From: DASVWZ01 sp963708575
GTDB taxonomy: Bacteria; Acidobacteriota; Terriglobia; Terriglobales; Acidobacteriaceae
Direction of reading: 5' to 3'
Assembly: GCA_963708575.1 (NCBI GenBank)
Contig: CAVPTB010000003.1
Coordinates: 868,001 to 932,000 of the forward strand
Length of the DNA: 64,000 bases
The stretch's first letter is position 1. Each line of letters starts with the position of its first letter. The notes under the pieces were generated by a model. That model was not told where the DNA came from. It ran no database searches and saw nothing but the letters and a program-made list of their open reading frames with translations. Positions 55,466 through 63,867 of this stretch are shown one piece after another. The position numbers were made by a program, and so were the translations under genes.

Positions 55466-56338
55466 CACAGAACCACCTTGTTGAGCGGATACTCGACGAT
55501 GCCTTGTCCCTTGGCTTCTTTCAATCGAGGGATGACCTGCCACGCTGTGGATTCTTCAATGACAGTGTTTACGGCGAGCCAATCGTCATCGCTCAGAGTA
55601 GAGATAGTCGGTTTCTTTAGCGCGGGCAGCACCGCGAGCACGGCTGCCAGATCCTCTTTCCGGACATTCAACATCAGGCCCAACGCGATTCTGGGCATCC
55701 ATCGCGCCGCGCAACATGAGTGCGAGATTTTCAATTTTCCGGCGTTTTCGACATATCAGTTCCAGGCGCTCTGATTGGCGATGATCTGTGTGTTTGATTC
55801 CAGCACGGTGTCGATGATTCGCAGGCGGTTCGCTTTCAAGGAACTCCCAGTTTCGGTTACTTCGACGATGGCGTCGGCCAGCATGGGCGGCTTCACCTCA
55901 GTCGCGCCCCAGGAAAACTCCACCTCCACTGGAATATTTTTGTTCTCGAAGTACTTTCGCGTGACGCTCACCAATTCGGTGGCAACAATACATTTGCTCA
56001 GATCTTCAGTGCGCTGATAGGGCGAATCTTCGGGAACGGCGAGCACCCAGCGCACTTTGCCCCGGCTCTGCTTCGCGTAAATCAAGTCCGCAGCCGTGAC
56101 CACTTCGAGGCCGCTCTCGATCACCCAATCGAGGCCCGTAAGCCCGGCATCAAGGACGCCATGCTCGACATAGCGGGCCATCTCCTGTGCGCGGATCAGC
56201 ATGCACTCGATTTCCGGATCACCAGTGGTCGCGAAGTAGGAACGCGCATTGGTGAAGACTGGGCAGACCGGCGCGAGCGAACAGCTGCAAGGTAGCTTCC
56301 TGCAGACTGCCTTTGGGAATGCCGAGGCGGATCTTCAT
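55465..56338 (-). pseudogene. hisG: HisG, ATP phosphoribosyltransferase, frameshifted
   Basis: The pieces read MKIRLGIPKGSLQEATLQLF, then VFTNARSYFATTGDPEIECM, IRAQEMARYVEHGVLDAGLT with GLDWVIESG, and a second part KRRKIENLALMLRGAMDAQN, VGLMLNVRKEDLAAVLAVLP and LKEAKGQGIVEYPLNKVVL. The C-terminal block is the allosteric ACT-like domain of the long HisG form, which is feedback-inhibited by histidine. Extra bases are inferred near 56262, near 55760 (two) and near 55682 (GGG for GG). It starts inside the hisI stop (ATGA) and stops inside the hisD start (TGATG). It is the first enzyme of the pathway. Confidence 0.82.
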
Positions 56339-56707
56339 GAGCGGCACCGCCTTCTCTCTCGGTTTTGTTGACCCGACGTCGTCCGGAAGAAAGGTCTTCG
56401 TGAAGCAGGAACGCGTTCCTTCGTGGCAAACCAGGCCAGAGCCTTGAACTTCGACCTGCAACAAGAGGGTATCCTGATCGCAATCGATGGATGCGGAGAC
56501 AATCTTTAGCCGGTTGCCAGAGGTTTCGCCTTTGGTCCAAAGCTGGTTGCGGGTGCGGCTGAAAAACGTTACATAGCCTGTCTGACAGGTTCGATCGAAG
56601 GCCTCGCGATTCATAAACCCCAGCATGAGCACATCACCGTTCGCAGAATCCTGCACAATAGCCGGTACGAGGCCTTGCATCTTGTCAAAATCAAGATCTT
56701 CTTCCAT
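56335..56707 (-). CDS. hisI: HisI, phosphoribosyl-AMP cyclohydrolase (likely one frameshift at the end)
   Basis: About 123 aa: MEEDLDFDKMQGLVPAIVQD, then LMLGFMNREAFDRTCQTGYV, FFSRTRNQLWTKGETSGN, SIDCDQDTLLLQV and CHEGTRSCF, covering the zinc and magnesium ligands of PR-AMP cyclohydrolase (third step). There is no HisE domain, so hisE must lie elsewhere. In the given sequence the frame runs without a stop into hisG. Removing one base in the last 40 codons would put its stop on the ATGA overlap with hisG at 56335, matching the other his junctions. The start ATG 56707 follows GGAAGGAC. It is the first structural gene behind the attenuator. Confidence 0.85.
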
Positions 56708-56729
56708 ACATGTCCTTCCGGTTTTGTCT

Positions 56730-56772
56730 CCAAAAACAAAAAGCCCGCTGAGCTTGAATCGCATCAGCGGGC
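56730..56772 (-). terminator. his operon attenuator (rho-independent terminator before hisI)
   Basis: On the minus strand, GCCCGCTGA (56772-56764), a 12-nt loop and TCAGCGGGC (56751-56743) are followed by TTTTTGTTTTT. This is a strong intrinsic terminator between the leader peptide and hisI. The segment at 56747-56754 can instead pair with 56797-56804 (8 bp, GCTGAGCT with AGCTCAGC), which would destroy the terminator stem. A third hairpin, AGGTGTT/AACACCT (56785-56813), lies between. Confidence 0.88.
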
Positions 56773-56794
56773 CGGAATCTTTTTAGGTGTTACG

Positions 56795-56869
56795 CTAGCT
56801 CAGCCAAACACCTCCGCCAATGCGCTTGTGCGCATGATGGTGGTGGAGATGATGAGCCAGATGAATCAC
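56795..56869 (-). CDS. hisL: his leader peptide, eight histidines in 24 codons
   Basis: A 24-codon reading frame starting at GTG 56869 and ending at TAG 56795. The central stretch reads HLAHHLHHHHAH, with eight His in thirteen codons, followed by KRIGGGVWLS. A ribosome stalled there for lack of charged tRNA-His would cover the upstream half of the 56785-56813 hairpin or its neighbourhood and let the antiterminator form, allowing entry into hisI. This matches classical his attenuation of enterobacteria in logic, but the peptide sequence differs. There is no Shine-Dalgarno before the GTG; the predicted transcript starts at about this base, so translation may be leaderless. Confidence 0.85.
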   Translation of the reverse strand: MIHLAHHLHHHHAHKRIGGGVWLS

Positions 56870-56876
56870 GAATTCA

Positions 56877-56904
56877 AAAATAGCGAACCCGATCGGATTG
56901 TCAA
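56877..56904 (-). promoter_or_regulatory. his operon promoter
   Basis: On the minus strand, TTGACA (56904-56899), a 16-bp spacer and TATTTT (56882-56877). Transcription would begin around 56870, at the start of the leader peptide. Confidence 0.75.
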
Positions 56905-56920
56905 AGCAAAATTGATTCAA

Positions 56921-57676
56921 TCAACGTAAATACTTGGACAGGAACGATGCCATACGTCGATTCGCGTCCAGCAAATCTCCACCGCTAAACCCGTGTCCTT
57001 GACCGGGATAGATCTTGATCTCATATGACAAACTCTTCTCTTTCAGGAGTTGCTCCAAGTCGCGGGCCCTTTTGACGGAAACCACATCGTCATTTTCTCC
57101 ATGTAAAATAAGCACCGGCGGCATGGTTGTCATACGGCTGACGGCGAACCCCGGCATGCCCCCATACCATTCCACGACGGCCTTGATCTCCGGCGAGCGA
57201 TGAGGCGGGGGATGGCTTCGCTCTTCTTCGGCTAACCCCAGAACGAGGTAGCCTCCGAGCGATACTCCGACTAACCCAATGCCCTTGTTATCGATCTCCG
57301 GTTGCATCGCGATGTAGCGCGACGCGTCGTTCAGTGTCCTTATGAACGCGACAAACTGGTCGGGCTTGTCAGTGAAATCCCACTTACCGCCGGGCCCGTC
57401 AAAGTAATGCGGCACGAACACGGAGTAGCCCTTCCCCACCAGGGCCTCAATGATTCCGCTTTTTCTCCATTCCCCATCGGGACCGCCTCCGCCGTGCACC
57501 AGCATGACTGCATCGTGAGTTCCCCTCGGCGCAGGATCAAAGCGCTCGATCACGATCTCGTGGCTTTCGGTTCGGAACACCGTCTTTGTTCCGACTAATT
57601 TTTGTGACCAAGCAGGCAGAGCCGTACAAACCGTGGCAAGGATGCAACAAGTGAGGGTTTGCATGCCTGAAAACAT
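56921..57676 (-). CDS. secreted dienelactone hydrolase family protein
   Basis: A 251-aa alpha/beta hydrolase with a signal peptide (MQTLTCCILATVCTALPAWS). It has the oxyanion segment VMLVHGGGGPDG, the nucleophile elbow GLVGVSLGGYLVLG, the acid near LHGENDDVVS and the catalytic His in YPGQGHGFSGG. It belongs to the dienelactone hydrolase-like family; the substrate is unknown. The start may be 57676 or the ATG at 57664. Its stop is about 16 bp upstream of the his promoter, on the same strand. Some readthrough into the his leader is conceivable. Confidence 0.86.
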   Translation of the reverse strand: MFSGMQTLTCCILATVCTALPAWSQKLVGTKTVFRTESHEIVIERFDPAPRGTHDAVMLVHGGGGPDGEWRKSGIIEALVGKGYSVFVPHYFDGPGGKWDFTDKPDQFVAFIRTLNDASRYIAMQPEIDNKGIGLVGVSLGGYLVLGLAEEERSHPPPHRSPEIKAVVEWYGGMPGFAVSRMTTMPPVLILHGENDDVVSVKRARDLEQLLKEKSLSYEIKIYPGQGHGFSGGDLLDANRRMASFLSKYLR

Positions 57677-57879
57677 ACAAGAAAATCCCAGAGAGGCGTA
57701 GCTGAAGTTAGTTGGGTGCCACCCCTTGCGACCTACATTCTAGCGCAATTAGCATCTTCCTTCCCCAGTTCCGATAGACATGCTCCCAAACCGGAGGTAT
57801 AGTCGGTACCCGGCGAAATCCGCCTTCTGGCGCGGTTCTCGCGACAGCGTCCTCAACAAGTCCGTGCAAGGGGTGGGGT

Positions 57880-59637
57880 ATGAAAATCTTTAGTCAAATG
57901 ACTTTCTCGAAAAGTCTCGCGATCTTACTGGCGTGTGCCGCATTGATCTCTGGAGGTCAGATGGCCTCCGCGACTTCAGTGAATGCGATCAAGTTGGCTG
58001 TCAGCCCGAGTTCTGCGAAGGTGAAGCAAAAGATAACTCTGACCGCGAGCGTCACCACCAACAAAAAGGCCGCCACCGGAGGGACGGTGACCTTCCTCGA
58101 TGGCAAAATACCTCTGGCCAGCGCCCAAGTCGTCGGTAATAAACCTGCCAAGGGATACAAAACTGGCAACGCGATACTAACCACCATCCTCGGCCCGGGA
58201 ACACACTCGTTAACCGCCGTTTACGCCGGAACCGCAAAATCACCCAAGCCCGTCACATCAAAGGCAGTCCAGTTGAAAGTAACGGGAAAGACCGGCAGCA
58301 ATACGACGCTTACCGCCAAGCCGAATCAGCAGAACTCCAAGAATTACGATTTTACGGCAACCGTTCAAGGCTACGGTTTCGCGACACCTACGCAGAAGGT
58401 CGATTTCACAGACATCACCACAAGCACTGACTTGGGCAGCGCGCCCCTCGGTAAGGTCGCGACCCGCGGTTTCGGCGCGGGCATAAACACCAATGCCCAA
58501 GGAATGCCCGCCGAGACGGTCGTTGCTGACTTCAATGGCGACGGACTCCCGGATGTGGCCGCTGCCGATGCGGCTTTTGGCCCGAGCTCTCTCGTTATCT
58601 TCCTCGGCAAAGGCAATGGGCAGTTCCAGGACGGAGTCTCCTATCCCGCGGACTATTTTGCCAGCAGCATCTTGGCGGGCGACTTCAACAACGACGGCAT
58701 TGTTGACCTGGCTGTGATGAGCCAGGACGGCGTCGTCGCTCTTTTTCCAGGCAATGGTGATGGCACTTTCCAAACGCCGCTGAACGACACAATCGGCGGG
58801 CTGCCCGTGGCGATCGCTCTTGGCGACTTCAACCGCGACGGCATTCTCGATTTCTCTAGCATCGACTACTTCGCGAATACCGCCTCCGTTTCTTTAGGCA
58901 ACGGCGACGGAACATTCAAGGCGGCTGTGGCCTATGCCGTCGGCAGCGGTCCGTACTCCATCTCGACTGGAGACTTTAACAACGACGGATTTCTGGACCT
59001 CGCGGTCGTCAATGACAACGTGAACACTGTGAGCGTCTTATTGGGTAAGGGAGACGGCACTTTCAATGCGCAGAAAACCTTCGGAACCGGTAACCAGGTC
59101 GAGTATGTGACGGCCGCCGATCTGAACCACGACGGCAATCAGGACTTACTGGTGGCCAACTACGCGGACCAGACTGTCGGCGTCTTGCTGGGCAACGGTG
59201 ACGGTACTTTCGAGAATCAGGTTACTTATACGGTCAGCGGCGTCGACTCCGCAATTGCGGTGAGTGACCTGAATCACGATGGAATCCCGGACTTGGCGGT
59301 TGCCTATTACCAGCCACCCCAAATCGGTGTTCTCATCGGCAATGGAGACGGAACATTCAAACCGGTCAAGGATTACGACACCGGCCAATCACAGGGATAT
59401 CAGGTGACGGTAGCAGATCTCAACGGAGACGGCACGCCCGATCTGATCAGCAGCGACATCCACGCTGAGCTCGGCGTCCTGCTGAATGGGACTGAGGCGA
59501 AAGCCAAACTTTCTGATGTTTCGGTCCCAGGAAAGTCCAAAGACACGGAGAAAATCGTCGCGACGTACAGCGGAGACTCACGTTACATGAAGTCGAAGTC
59601 GAAAGCGATCAAAGTCAAAGGTTCCGGCGCGGAATAG
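57880..59637 (+). CDS. secreted FG-GAP/VCBS repeat protein with Ig-like domain
   Basis: A 585-aa protein. A signal peptide (LAILLACAALISGGQMASA) precedes a bacterial Ig-like domain (SPSSAKVKQKITLTASVTT, GGTVTFLDGK) to about residue 130. A seven-bladed FG-GAP propeller follows, with calcium-type loops DFNGDGLPD, DFNNDGIVD, DFNRDGILD, DFNNDGFLD, DLNHDGNQD, DLNHDGIPD and DLNGDGTPD. It is integrin-like, probably extracellular, of unknown role. The start ATG 57880 follows AAGGGGTGGGGT. Its stop is 25 bp from the convergent propeller gene. Confidence 0.86.
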   Translation: MKIFSQMTFSKSLAILLACAALISGGQMASATSVNAIKLAVSPSSAKVKQKITLTASVTTNKKAATGGTVTFLDGKIPLASAQVVGNKPAKGYKTGNAILTTILGPGTHSLTAVYAGTAKSPKPVTSKAVQLKVTGKTGSNTTLTAKPNQQNSKNYDFTATVQGYGFATPTQKVDFTDITTSTDLGSAPLGKVATRGFGAGINTNAQGMPAETVVADFNGDGLPDVAAADAAFGPSSLVIFLGKGNGQFQDGVSYPADYFASSILAGDFNNDGIVDLAVMSQDGVVALFPGNGDGTFQTPLNDTIGGLPVAIALGDFNRDGILDFSSIDYFANTASVSLGNGDGTFKAAVAYAVGSGPYSISTGDFNNDGFLDLAVVNDNVNTVSVLLGKGDGTFNAQKTFGTGNQVEYVTAADLNHDGNQDLLVANYADQTVGVLLGNGDGTFENQVTYTVSGVDSAIAVSDLNHDGIPDLAVAYYQPPQIGVLIGNGDGTFKPVKDYDTGQSQGYQVTVADLNGDGTPDLISSDIHAELGVLLNGTEAKAKLSDVSVPGKSKDTEKIVATYSGDSRYMKSKSKAIKVKGSGAE

Positions 59638-59661
59638 CAAAATACTCGCATTCGCTAACCT

Positions 59662-61452
59662 TTACTGCAAACCGGACTGCGTCAGTTTGACCGCGCAGTA
59701 GTTACCCGTTCCACATGGAGCGGTTCCACTGGCGGGAGCGTGTAGTGTGCCGAAGTAAATACTGGTGGTCTGCGGAGCAAGACTCACGTTGTCGATGGTG
59801 AAAGCACTGGTGCCTCCCCAGTAGCCGGTAGCGCTGGCGTTTGGACTTGTCGTGTTGGAAGTGATTTGAGATGTCGTAGTCCACTCGGTTACCAGGTTCG
59901 CACCGGTTGTGCCGCTATAGGTGCCGGTACCAGCAAAGAGTCTGTCCGTCGTTCCGTCAAAAAAGTCCAAGAGGGGCGAGCACGTTCCTGCGGGATTCGA
60001 TGCACCATTGATTTTGGTGTCGTTGGACATCGCCGGGGTAGCATTCATGATTCCATTTGGCGACGAAAATGATAGTGCATACAAACTAGGCTTGGTTCCG
60101 GTAGTTCCGCCGCTTTGCGTTCCGCACGCGTACAGCGTTCCTGCACCGCTCTTCGGACCAGCTGTGAAGTAAGCGTTATCGAAGTCGCCGTCCAGAATGA
60201 ACTGGGTGCTCTGGGGCCCGATCGCAGCCACCGATTGGGAAGAGAGCGCGAGGTTCATCTGGGAGACGATCGTATCGGCTTTGGTTGTTCCGGAACCTGA
60301 GCCGGAGAATACGTAGACAAAGCCGTTAAATGTATCCACGATGGGAGACAGGACGATTGGATCGCCGGTCGTTGCCGCTGACACCACGATCGACCCGTTT
60401 GCCGTAAAAGACGTTGCACCCGGCGTGTAGGAATAAACGGAAAATCCGTCCGAAATGAACACTTGGTTTGAGACCTGGTCGTATACCGGAGAAGTCAGCA
60501 ACGCGTTTGCCTTCACGGTGACGCAATATTGCACCGTTGGCGTGCCGTTAAACACCCCGCTGATTTTGTAAAGCTTTCCGTTGTCCGCTCCGATATAGGC
60601 GTCGTCGTTGGTGTAGTCGATGTATGGTGAAGAATTGCTGTTGGCTGCGCTCGCACTACAGTTGGCTGCGCTTGAAGTCGTGTAGTTCACCTTGACCAGC
60701 GCCGAGCCGCCGCTTCCCGGAGTCGCAGGATGTGTCGCATCAGTGCCTTGTCCGGCTACCCAGGTGAGAACATCGAACGTCGCGGCCGTTCCATTTTCCA
60801 CGAAGGCGACCTTCTTACCATCAAGTGAAAGCGTAGGGGACAAGTATGAGGGAGAACTTCCTGCTGCATAGGACCACATGAAAGTCGGTTGAGTGTAATC
60901 GGTCGTTGGAGGAGTTTGCGGACCGTATGGGCAAGAGGACGACGTTGTACCTGTGTAGAGATTGTTGAAGGCGACTATGTTTGCTTGCCCAGTGCCAGGC
61001 GTCGCCGAGATCGTGTAGACCACGAAGTCGCTGGTGCAGTTGTAGCCCGATTCACTGAATCCATACTTCGCCGGACTCTCGCCGACCGGCATGCCACCAT
61101 TCGGACCCAGTGACATGGCCCAATCGACTCGAATGGGTTTGCGATGGTTCAAAATCGGATCGGGCGTGCCGTCCACCCGGCGAGGAGTTACGTGCGGCGT
61201 TCGCTGCAGCCAGTTTAGGTAGAAGCGGGGATCCCGCATTGCTTCAACTCTGTCTTCCACCGAACCGTGATTCGTGAAAAGCAGGTGGCGGGTGCTCCAG
61301 TCCATGGGCAACCCGACGTGTCCCGTCTCTGCCTGCTGTGCGAAGAGCGTCCCGGCGAAGACAAATATGAAGAGAAGGATGCAAGGGAAGACGGTATAAA
61401 TGCGAGAGTTCTGTCGCGTTTCGGCCAAGCCATGTTGCAGCATGTATTTCAC
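59662..61452 (-). CDS. large secreted protein, probably beta-propeller, unknown
   Basis: A 596-aa protein with a signal peptide (VFPCILLFIFVFAGTLFAQQ) and a conserved N-terminal block (RDPRFYLNWLQRTPHV, VDWAMSLGPNGGMP). Repeating Gly/Ser/Thr-rich strands of propeller type follow: SYLSPTLSLDGKKVAFVENG, YIDYTNDDAYIGADNGKLYK and SPIVDTFNGFVYVFSGSGSG. I recognise it only as a hypothetical family frequent in Acidobacteria. The start is GTG 61452 or ATG 61443. It lies 166 bp downstream of the radical SAM gene on the same strand and may be a separate unit. Confidence 0.7.
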   Translation of the reverse strand: MKYMLQHGLAETRQNSRIYTVFPCILLFIFVFAGTLFAQQAETGHVGLPMDWSTRHLLFTNHGSVEDRVEAMRDPRFYLNWLQRTPHVTPRRVDGTPDPILNHRKPIRVDWAMSLGPNGGMPVGESPAKYGFSESGYNCTSDFVVYTISATPGTGQANIVAFNNLYTGTTSSSCPYGPQTPPTTDYTQPTFMWSYAAGSSPSYLSPTLSLDGKKVAFVENGTAATFDVLTWVAGQGTDATHPATPGSGGSALVKVNYTTSSAANCSASAANSNSSPYIDYTNDDAYIGADNGKLYKISGVFNGTPTVQYCVTVKANALLTSPVYDQVSNQVFISDGFSVYSYTPGATSFTANGSIVVSAATTGDPIVLSPIVDTFNGFVYVFSGSGSGTTKADTIVSQMNLALSSQSVAAIGPQSTQFILDGDFDNAYFTAGPKSGAGTLYACGTQSGGTTGTKPSLYALSFSSPNGIMNATPAMSNDTKINGASNPAGTCSPLLDFFDGTTDRLFAGTGTYSGTTGANLVTEWTTTSQITSNTTSPNASATGYWGGTSAFTIDNVSLAPQTTSIYFGTLHAPASGTAPCGTGNYCAVKLTQSGLQ

Positions 61453-61618
61453 CCTATCGTCCTAAATAAAGACGCTTATCCAGTTTTCGGACAGCAGCAT
61501 TTCAGCTCTGATTTTCTCGCAGATTTCGGGAAATTGGTCCTTACTTTGGTAACCGTTCAGACGAAAAACGGGTCACGAAAAACCCTGTTTTTGGCGAGCA
61601 AAATCGCTTCTTGTCGGC

Positions 61619-62710
61619 TCAGGCGAGAGGCTGGATTTGGACTAGCCCGGCAGAGTTTCTGGCCGTCCCTCGCAACATCATGTTGGCGCTGGGGATACCC
61701 GTTCTTTGGAAGGATTTCTCACAGTCGGCGGTGGAGGGGCCCCGCATATTGCCTTCCATGTAGGCCAGCCCGGGACATCGTGTGCAGGTGCCCACGTGAG
61801 CGCAACTAGAGCAGGTTGTCAGGTCGCGGGCCCGGATGGAGCGTACTTCCGATAGTTGTGGCGAACCGCGCCAGATGTCCAGAAATGTCTGTTGGCGGAC
61901 ATTGCCGCTCGGAAGCGGAAACTGCACGCACGGATATAAATCTCCGTACGGAGAGATGTAGCAGGAAGTATGTCCGGCACTGCATGGATAGCCGTCCATA
62001 ATATCTTCCCCTGGCGGCGGGGGTGGCGCACAGAATTCCGCAACGTTCTCTACCACTCGCTCGTCGTGAAACACTCCGTGCAGCTCTTTGCCCGGAATTC
62101 GTAAGCCCAGAATCGAGGTGTCTCCGTCGATCTTTGGCGTAATTGTGGGATCGAGTGAATAAAAGGCTCCTAACTCCTTGGCCAGCGCCATCACTCCGCT
62201 GTTATCGAACGAATTGGCCGTCATCAGCACATTGGCAATCGTCACTTTCAATCCTTGTGCCTTCAGACGCCGAATTCCCTCGATGGTGCGCTTCAGCGAT
62301 CCCGGCAGCTTGGTGATCGCGTCGTGAACCTCAGGGCGATGCGAGTAAACGCTGATCTGCACTTGTTCCACGCCCAATTCGCGGAGCTTCAGGGCTTCCT
62401 TGTCACCGATCATCACTCCGTTAGTTTTGATCTTCAGGTTGAATAACAGCCGCCGCGCGAACTCCACCAGATGAAAGAAATCCCTGCGCAACAACACTTC
62501 TCCGCCGCTGAAGGTGAGGAAGAAAACTCCGGCATCGGACAGCTGGGTCAGAACTCGCTCGATTTCCGCGGTCGTCATCTCGCCATGATCGTCATGATCG
62601 AGATAGCAATGCACGCAACGCTCGTTGCAGCGGTAGGTCAAATCCAGATGAACACTGAGCGGAATGCCCAGGGCCAGAGCCTTCTGGTTCATCTCAGCGA
62701 GCAGGCTCAT
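61619..62710 (-). CDS. radical SAM/SPASM protein (PqqE-like peptide-modifying type)
   Basis: A 363-aa protein. The radical SAM cluster is CNERCVHCY (Cys28, Cys32, Cys35), and LTFSGGEVLLRRDFFHL is the SAM-binding GGE motif. The C-terminal SPASM region has CSAGHTSCYISPYGDLYPC and a later CSSCAHVGTCTRCPG with a final Cys, enough to bind one or two auxiliary clusters. Such enzymes modify ribosomal peptides. The gene overlaps the upstream PqqD gene by 4 bp (ATGA), so the two are coupled. No precursor peptide was seen in the window. The pair plus the HprK-like kinase suggests RiPP-type maturation, but the product is unknown. Confidence 0.9.
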   Translation of the reverse strand: MSLLAEMNQKALALGIPLSVHLDLTYRCNERCVHCYLDHDDHGEMTTAEIERVLTQLSDAGVFFLTFSGGEVLLRRDFFHLVEFARRLLFNLKIKTNGVMIGDKEALKLRELGVEQVQISVYSHRPEVHDAITKLPGSLKRTIEGIRRLKAQGLKVTIANVLMTANSFDNSGVMALAKELGAFYSLDPTITPKIDGDTSILGLRIPGKELHGVFHDERVVENVAEFCAPPPPPGEDIMDGYPCSAGHTSCYISPYGDLYPCVQFPLPSGNVRQQTFLDIWRGSPQLSEVRSIRARDLTTCSSCAHVGTCTRCPGLAYMEGNMRGPSTADCEKSFQRTGIPSANMMLRGTARNSAGLVQIQPLA

Positions 62711-62979
62711 GCGGCGCCTGTGGCGGAACTCGAAGGATTCGGTATGGGCTGGTCTGAAACCAGCAGGACCCCATGTTGTGACAATTCGCTTATGAATTGA
62801 TCGGCGTCCCGGGCCGCCTGTTCGCGAGTCACGTCGAAATACTGGCAGATGCGGTGGTCAATAATGTCGGAAAGGGGCGTTCGCCCGTCGGCTGACTGCC
62901 AAATCAAGGTTGCGATTTCATTCAGGGTGAAGAAAGTTGAATCCACCGCCGACATGATCATCATTTCGCCGCCAATCAA
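62707..62979 (-). CDS. PqqD-family peptide chaperone (RRE domain)
   Basis: A winged helix-turn-helix of the PqqD type, about 90-105 aa: GEMMIMSAVDSTFFTLNEIA, TLIWQSADGRTPLSDII and ADQFISELSQHGVL. PqqD domains bind the leader of a precursor peptide and present it to the radical SAM enzyme. The only canonical start is TTG 62979, but homology extends 15 codons upstream (ISDKYIARSSAIAARL), where no ATG, GTG or TTG exists. GGGAGA lies seven bases before an ATC at 63024, so either an unusual start or a sequence error is likely. It overlaps the radical SAM gene and follows the HprK-like gene by about 30-75 bp. Confidence 0.85.
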   Translation of the reverse strand: MIGGEMMIMSAVDSTFFTLNEIATLIWQSADGRTPLSDIIDHRICQYFDVTREQAARDADQFISELSQHGVLLVSDQPIPNPSSSATGAA

Positions 62980-63054
62980 TCGCGCGGCGATCGCGGAACT
63001 TCGAGCGATATATTTGTCGCTGATAGCGGTTCTCCCTGGGTCTAACCTTTGAGA

Positions 63055-63867
63055 TCAGCCTATTATCTGCCACACTCGTTCGTCTGGAACAAAATACAGC
63101 CGCCGTACGGGAACCTTTTCTACAAACTCGCAGGCTGACGCGAAAAGTCTCTTCACTAACCCCTCATCTTTTGCGAAGAACAGAATATTTCTGAGCAAAA
63201 GCCGAACCGCTTCCGCGGGATCAACATCCTCGATCCAGTTCTCCCTCGCTTTTTCGAGAAAGAAAAGCGCCTTGATGGGTGCGGACTGATTTTCGCCCAC
63301 ACGGGCCAGTTCTCCGGCAAACGGAGTTCCGCAGGCCAAGTAGGCGCCGTTCTCCCTGACCACATAAGAAATTTCGTCGGTTAAAAGGGTTGCGTCCGGC
63401 GGCGCGAGTCGCGAAATCGTGGTCTTTCCTGCGCCTGAAATTCCCACGAACAAAAAGGCGTGTCCGTCCCGAATTGCGCTCGCAGCGTGGGCCAGAAATC
63501 CTCCGCGCGACGCCAAAAGAAGGGTATGCACGATTCGCAGGACCGAATCGATCGCGTATGGATTGTTGGATTGCTTTACGCGGCCACTTGCACTTCGTAC
63601 ATTCCACTGCGCGCGAAAATCTCCCCGCGTGAGTTCCCACTCTTCGTCGGTACGTCTGACTTGCACATCGTCATCAGCCGAGACGATTCCAGCGGGCTCT
63701 ATCAGTTCGACATCGAATTCAAAGTCCGCCCGGCCTTCGGGAAGCACGAACCCGGAATAACGCTCTGCCAGCATCGATCGAAAGTCCGCGTCGTCACTCC
63801 GAATACCGACGGATGTTCCGCCAATCTGAATGATGACAGTCTCCGGCACTGACGAGGCGGAAATCAT
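63055..63867 (-). CDS. HPr kinase/phosphorylase-like P-loop protein
   Basis: A 270-aa protein. A P-loop FVGISGAGKTT near residue 145 is followed by the LTDEISYVVRENGAYLAC segment, as in HprK-like serine kinases. The N-terminal half (FEFDVELIEPAG) is not the HprK N-domain. HprK homologues occur in lasso-peptide and other RiPP clusters (for instance as peptide kinases) and with PqqD genes. The kinase role here is inferred. Its gene is first in a HprK-PqqD-radical SAM order on one strand, and its stop lies 30-75 bp before PqqD. The start ATG 63867 has no strong Shine-Dalgarno. Confidence 0.8.
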   Translation of the reverse strand: MISASSVPETVIIQIGGTSVGIRSDDADFRSMLAERYSGFVLPEGRADFEFDVELIEPAGIVSADDDVQVRRTDEEWELTRGDFRAQWNVRSASGRVKQSNNPYAIDSVLRIVHTLLLASRGGFLAHAASAIRDGHAFLFVGISGAGKTTISRLAPPDATLLTDEISYVVRENGAYLACGTPFAGELARVGENQSAPIKALFFLEKARENWIEDVDPAEAVRLLLRNILFFAKDEGLVKRLFASACEFVEKVPVRRLYFVPDERVWQIIG

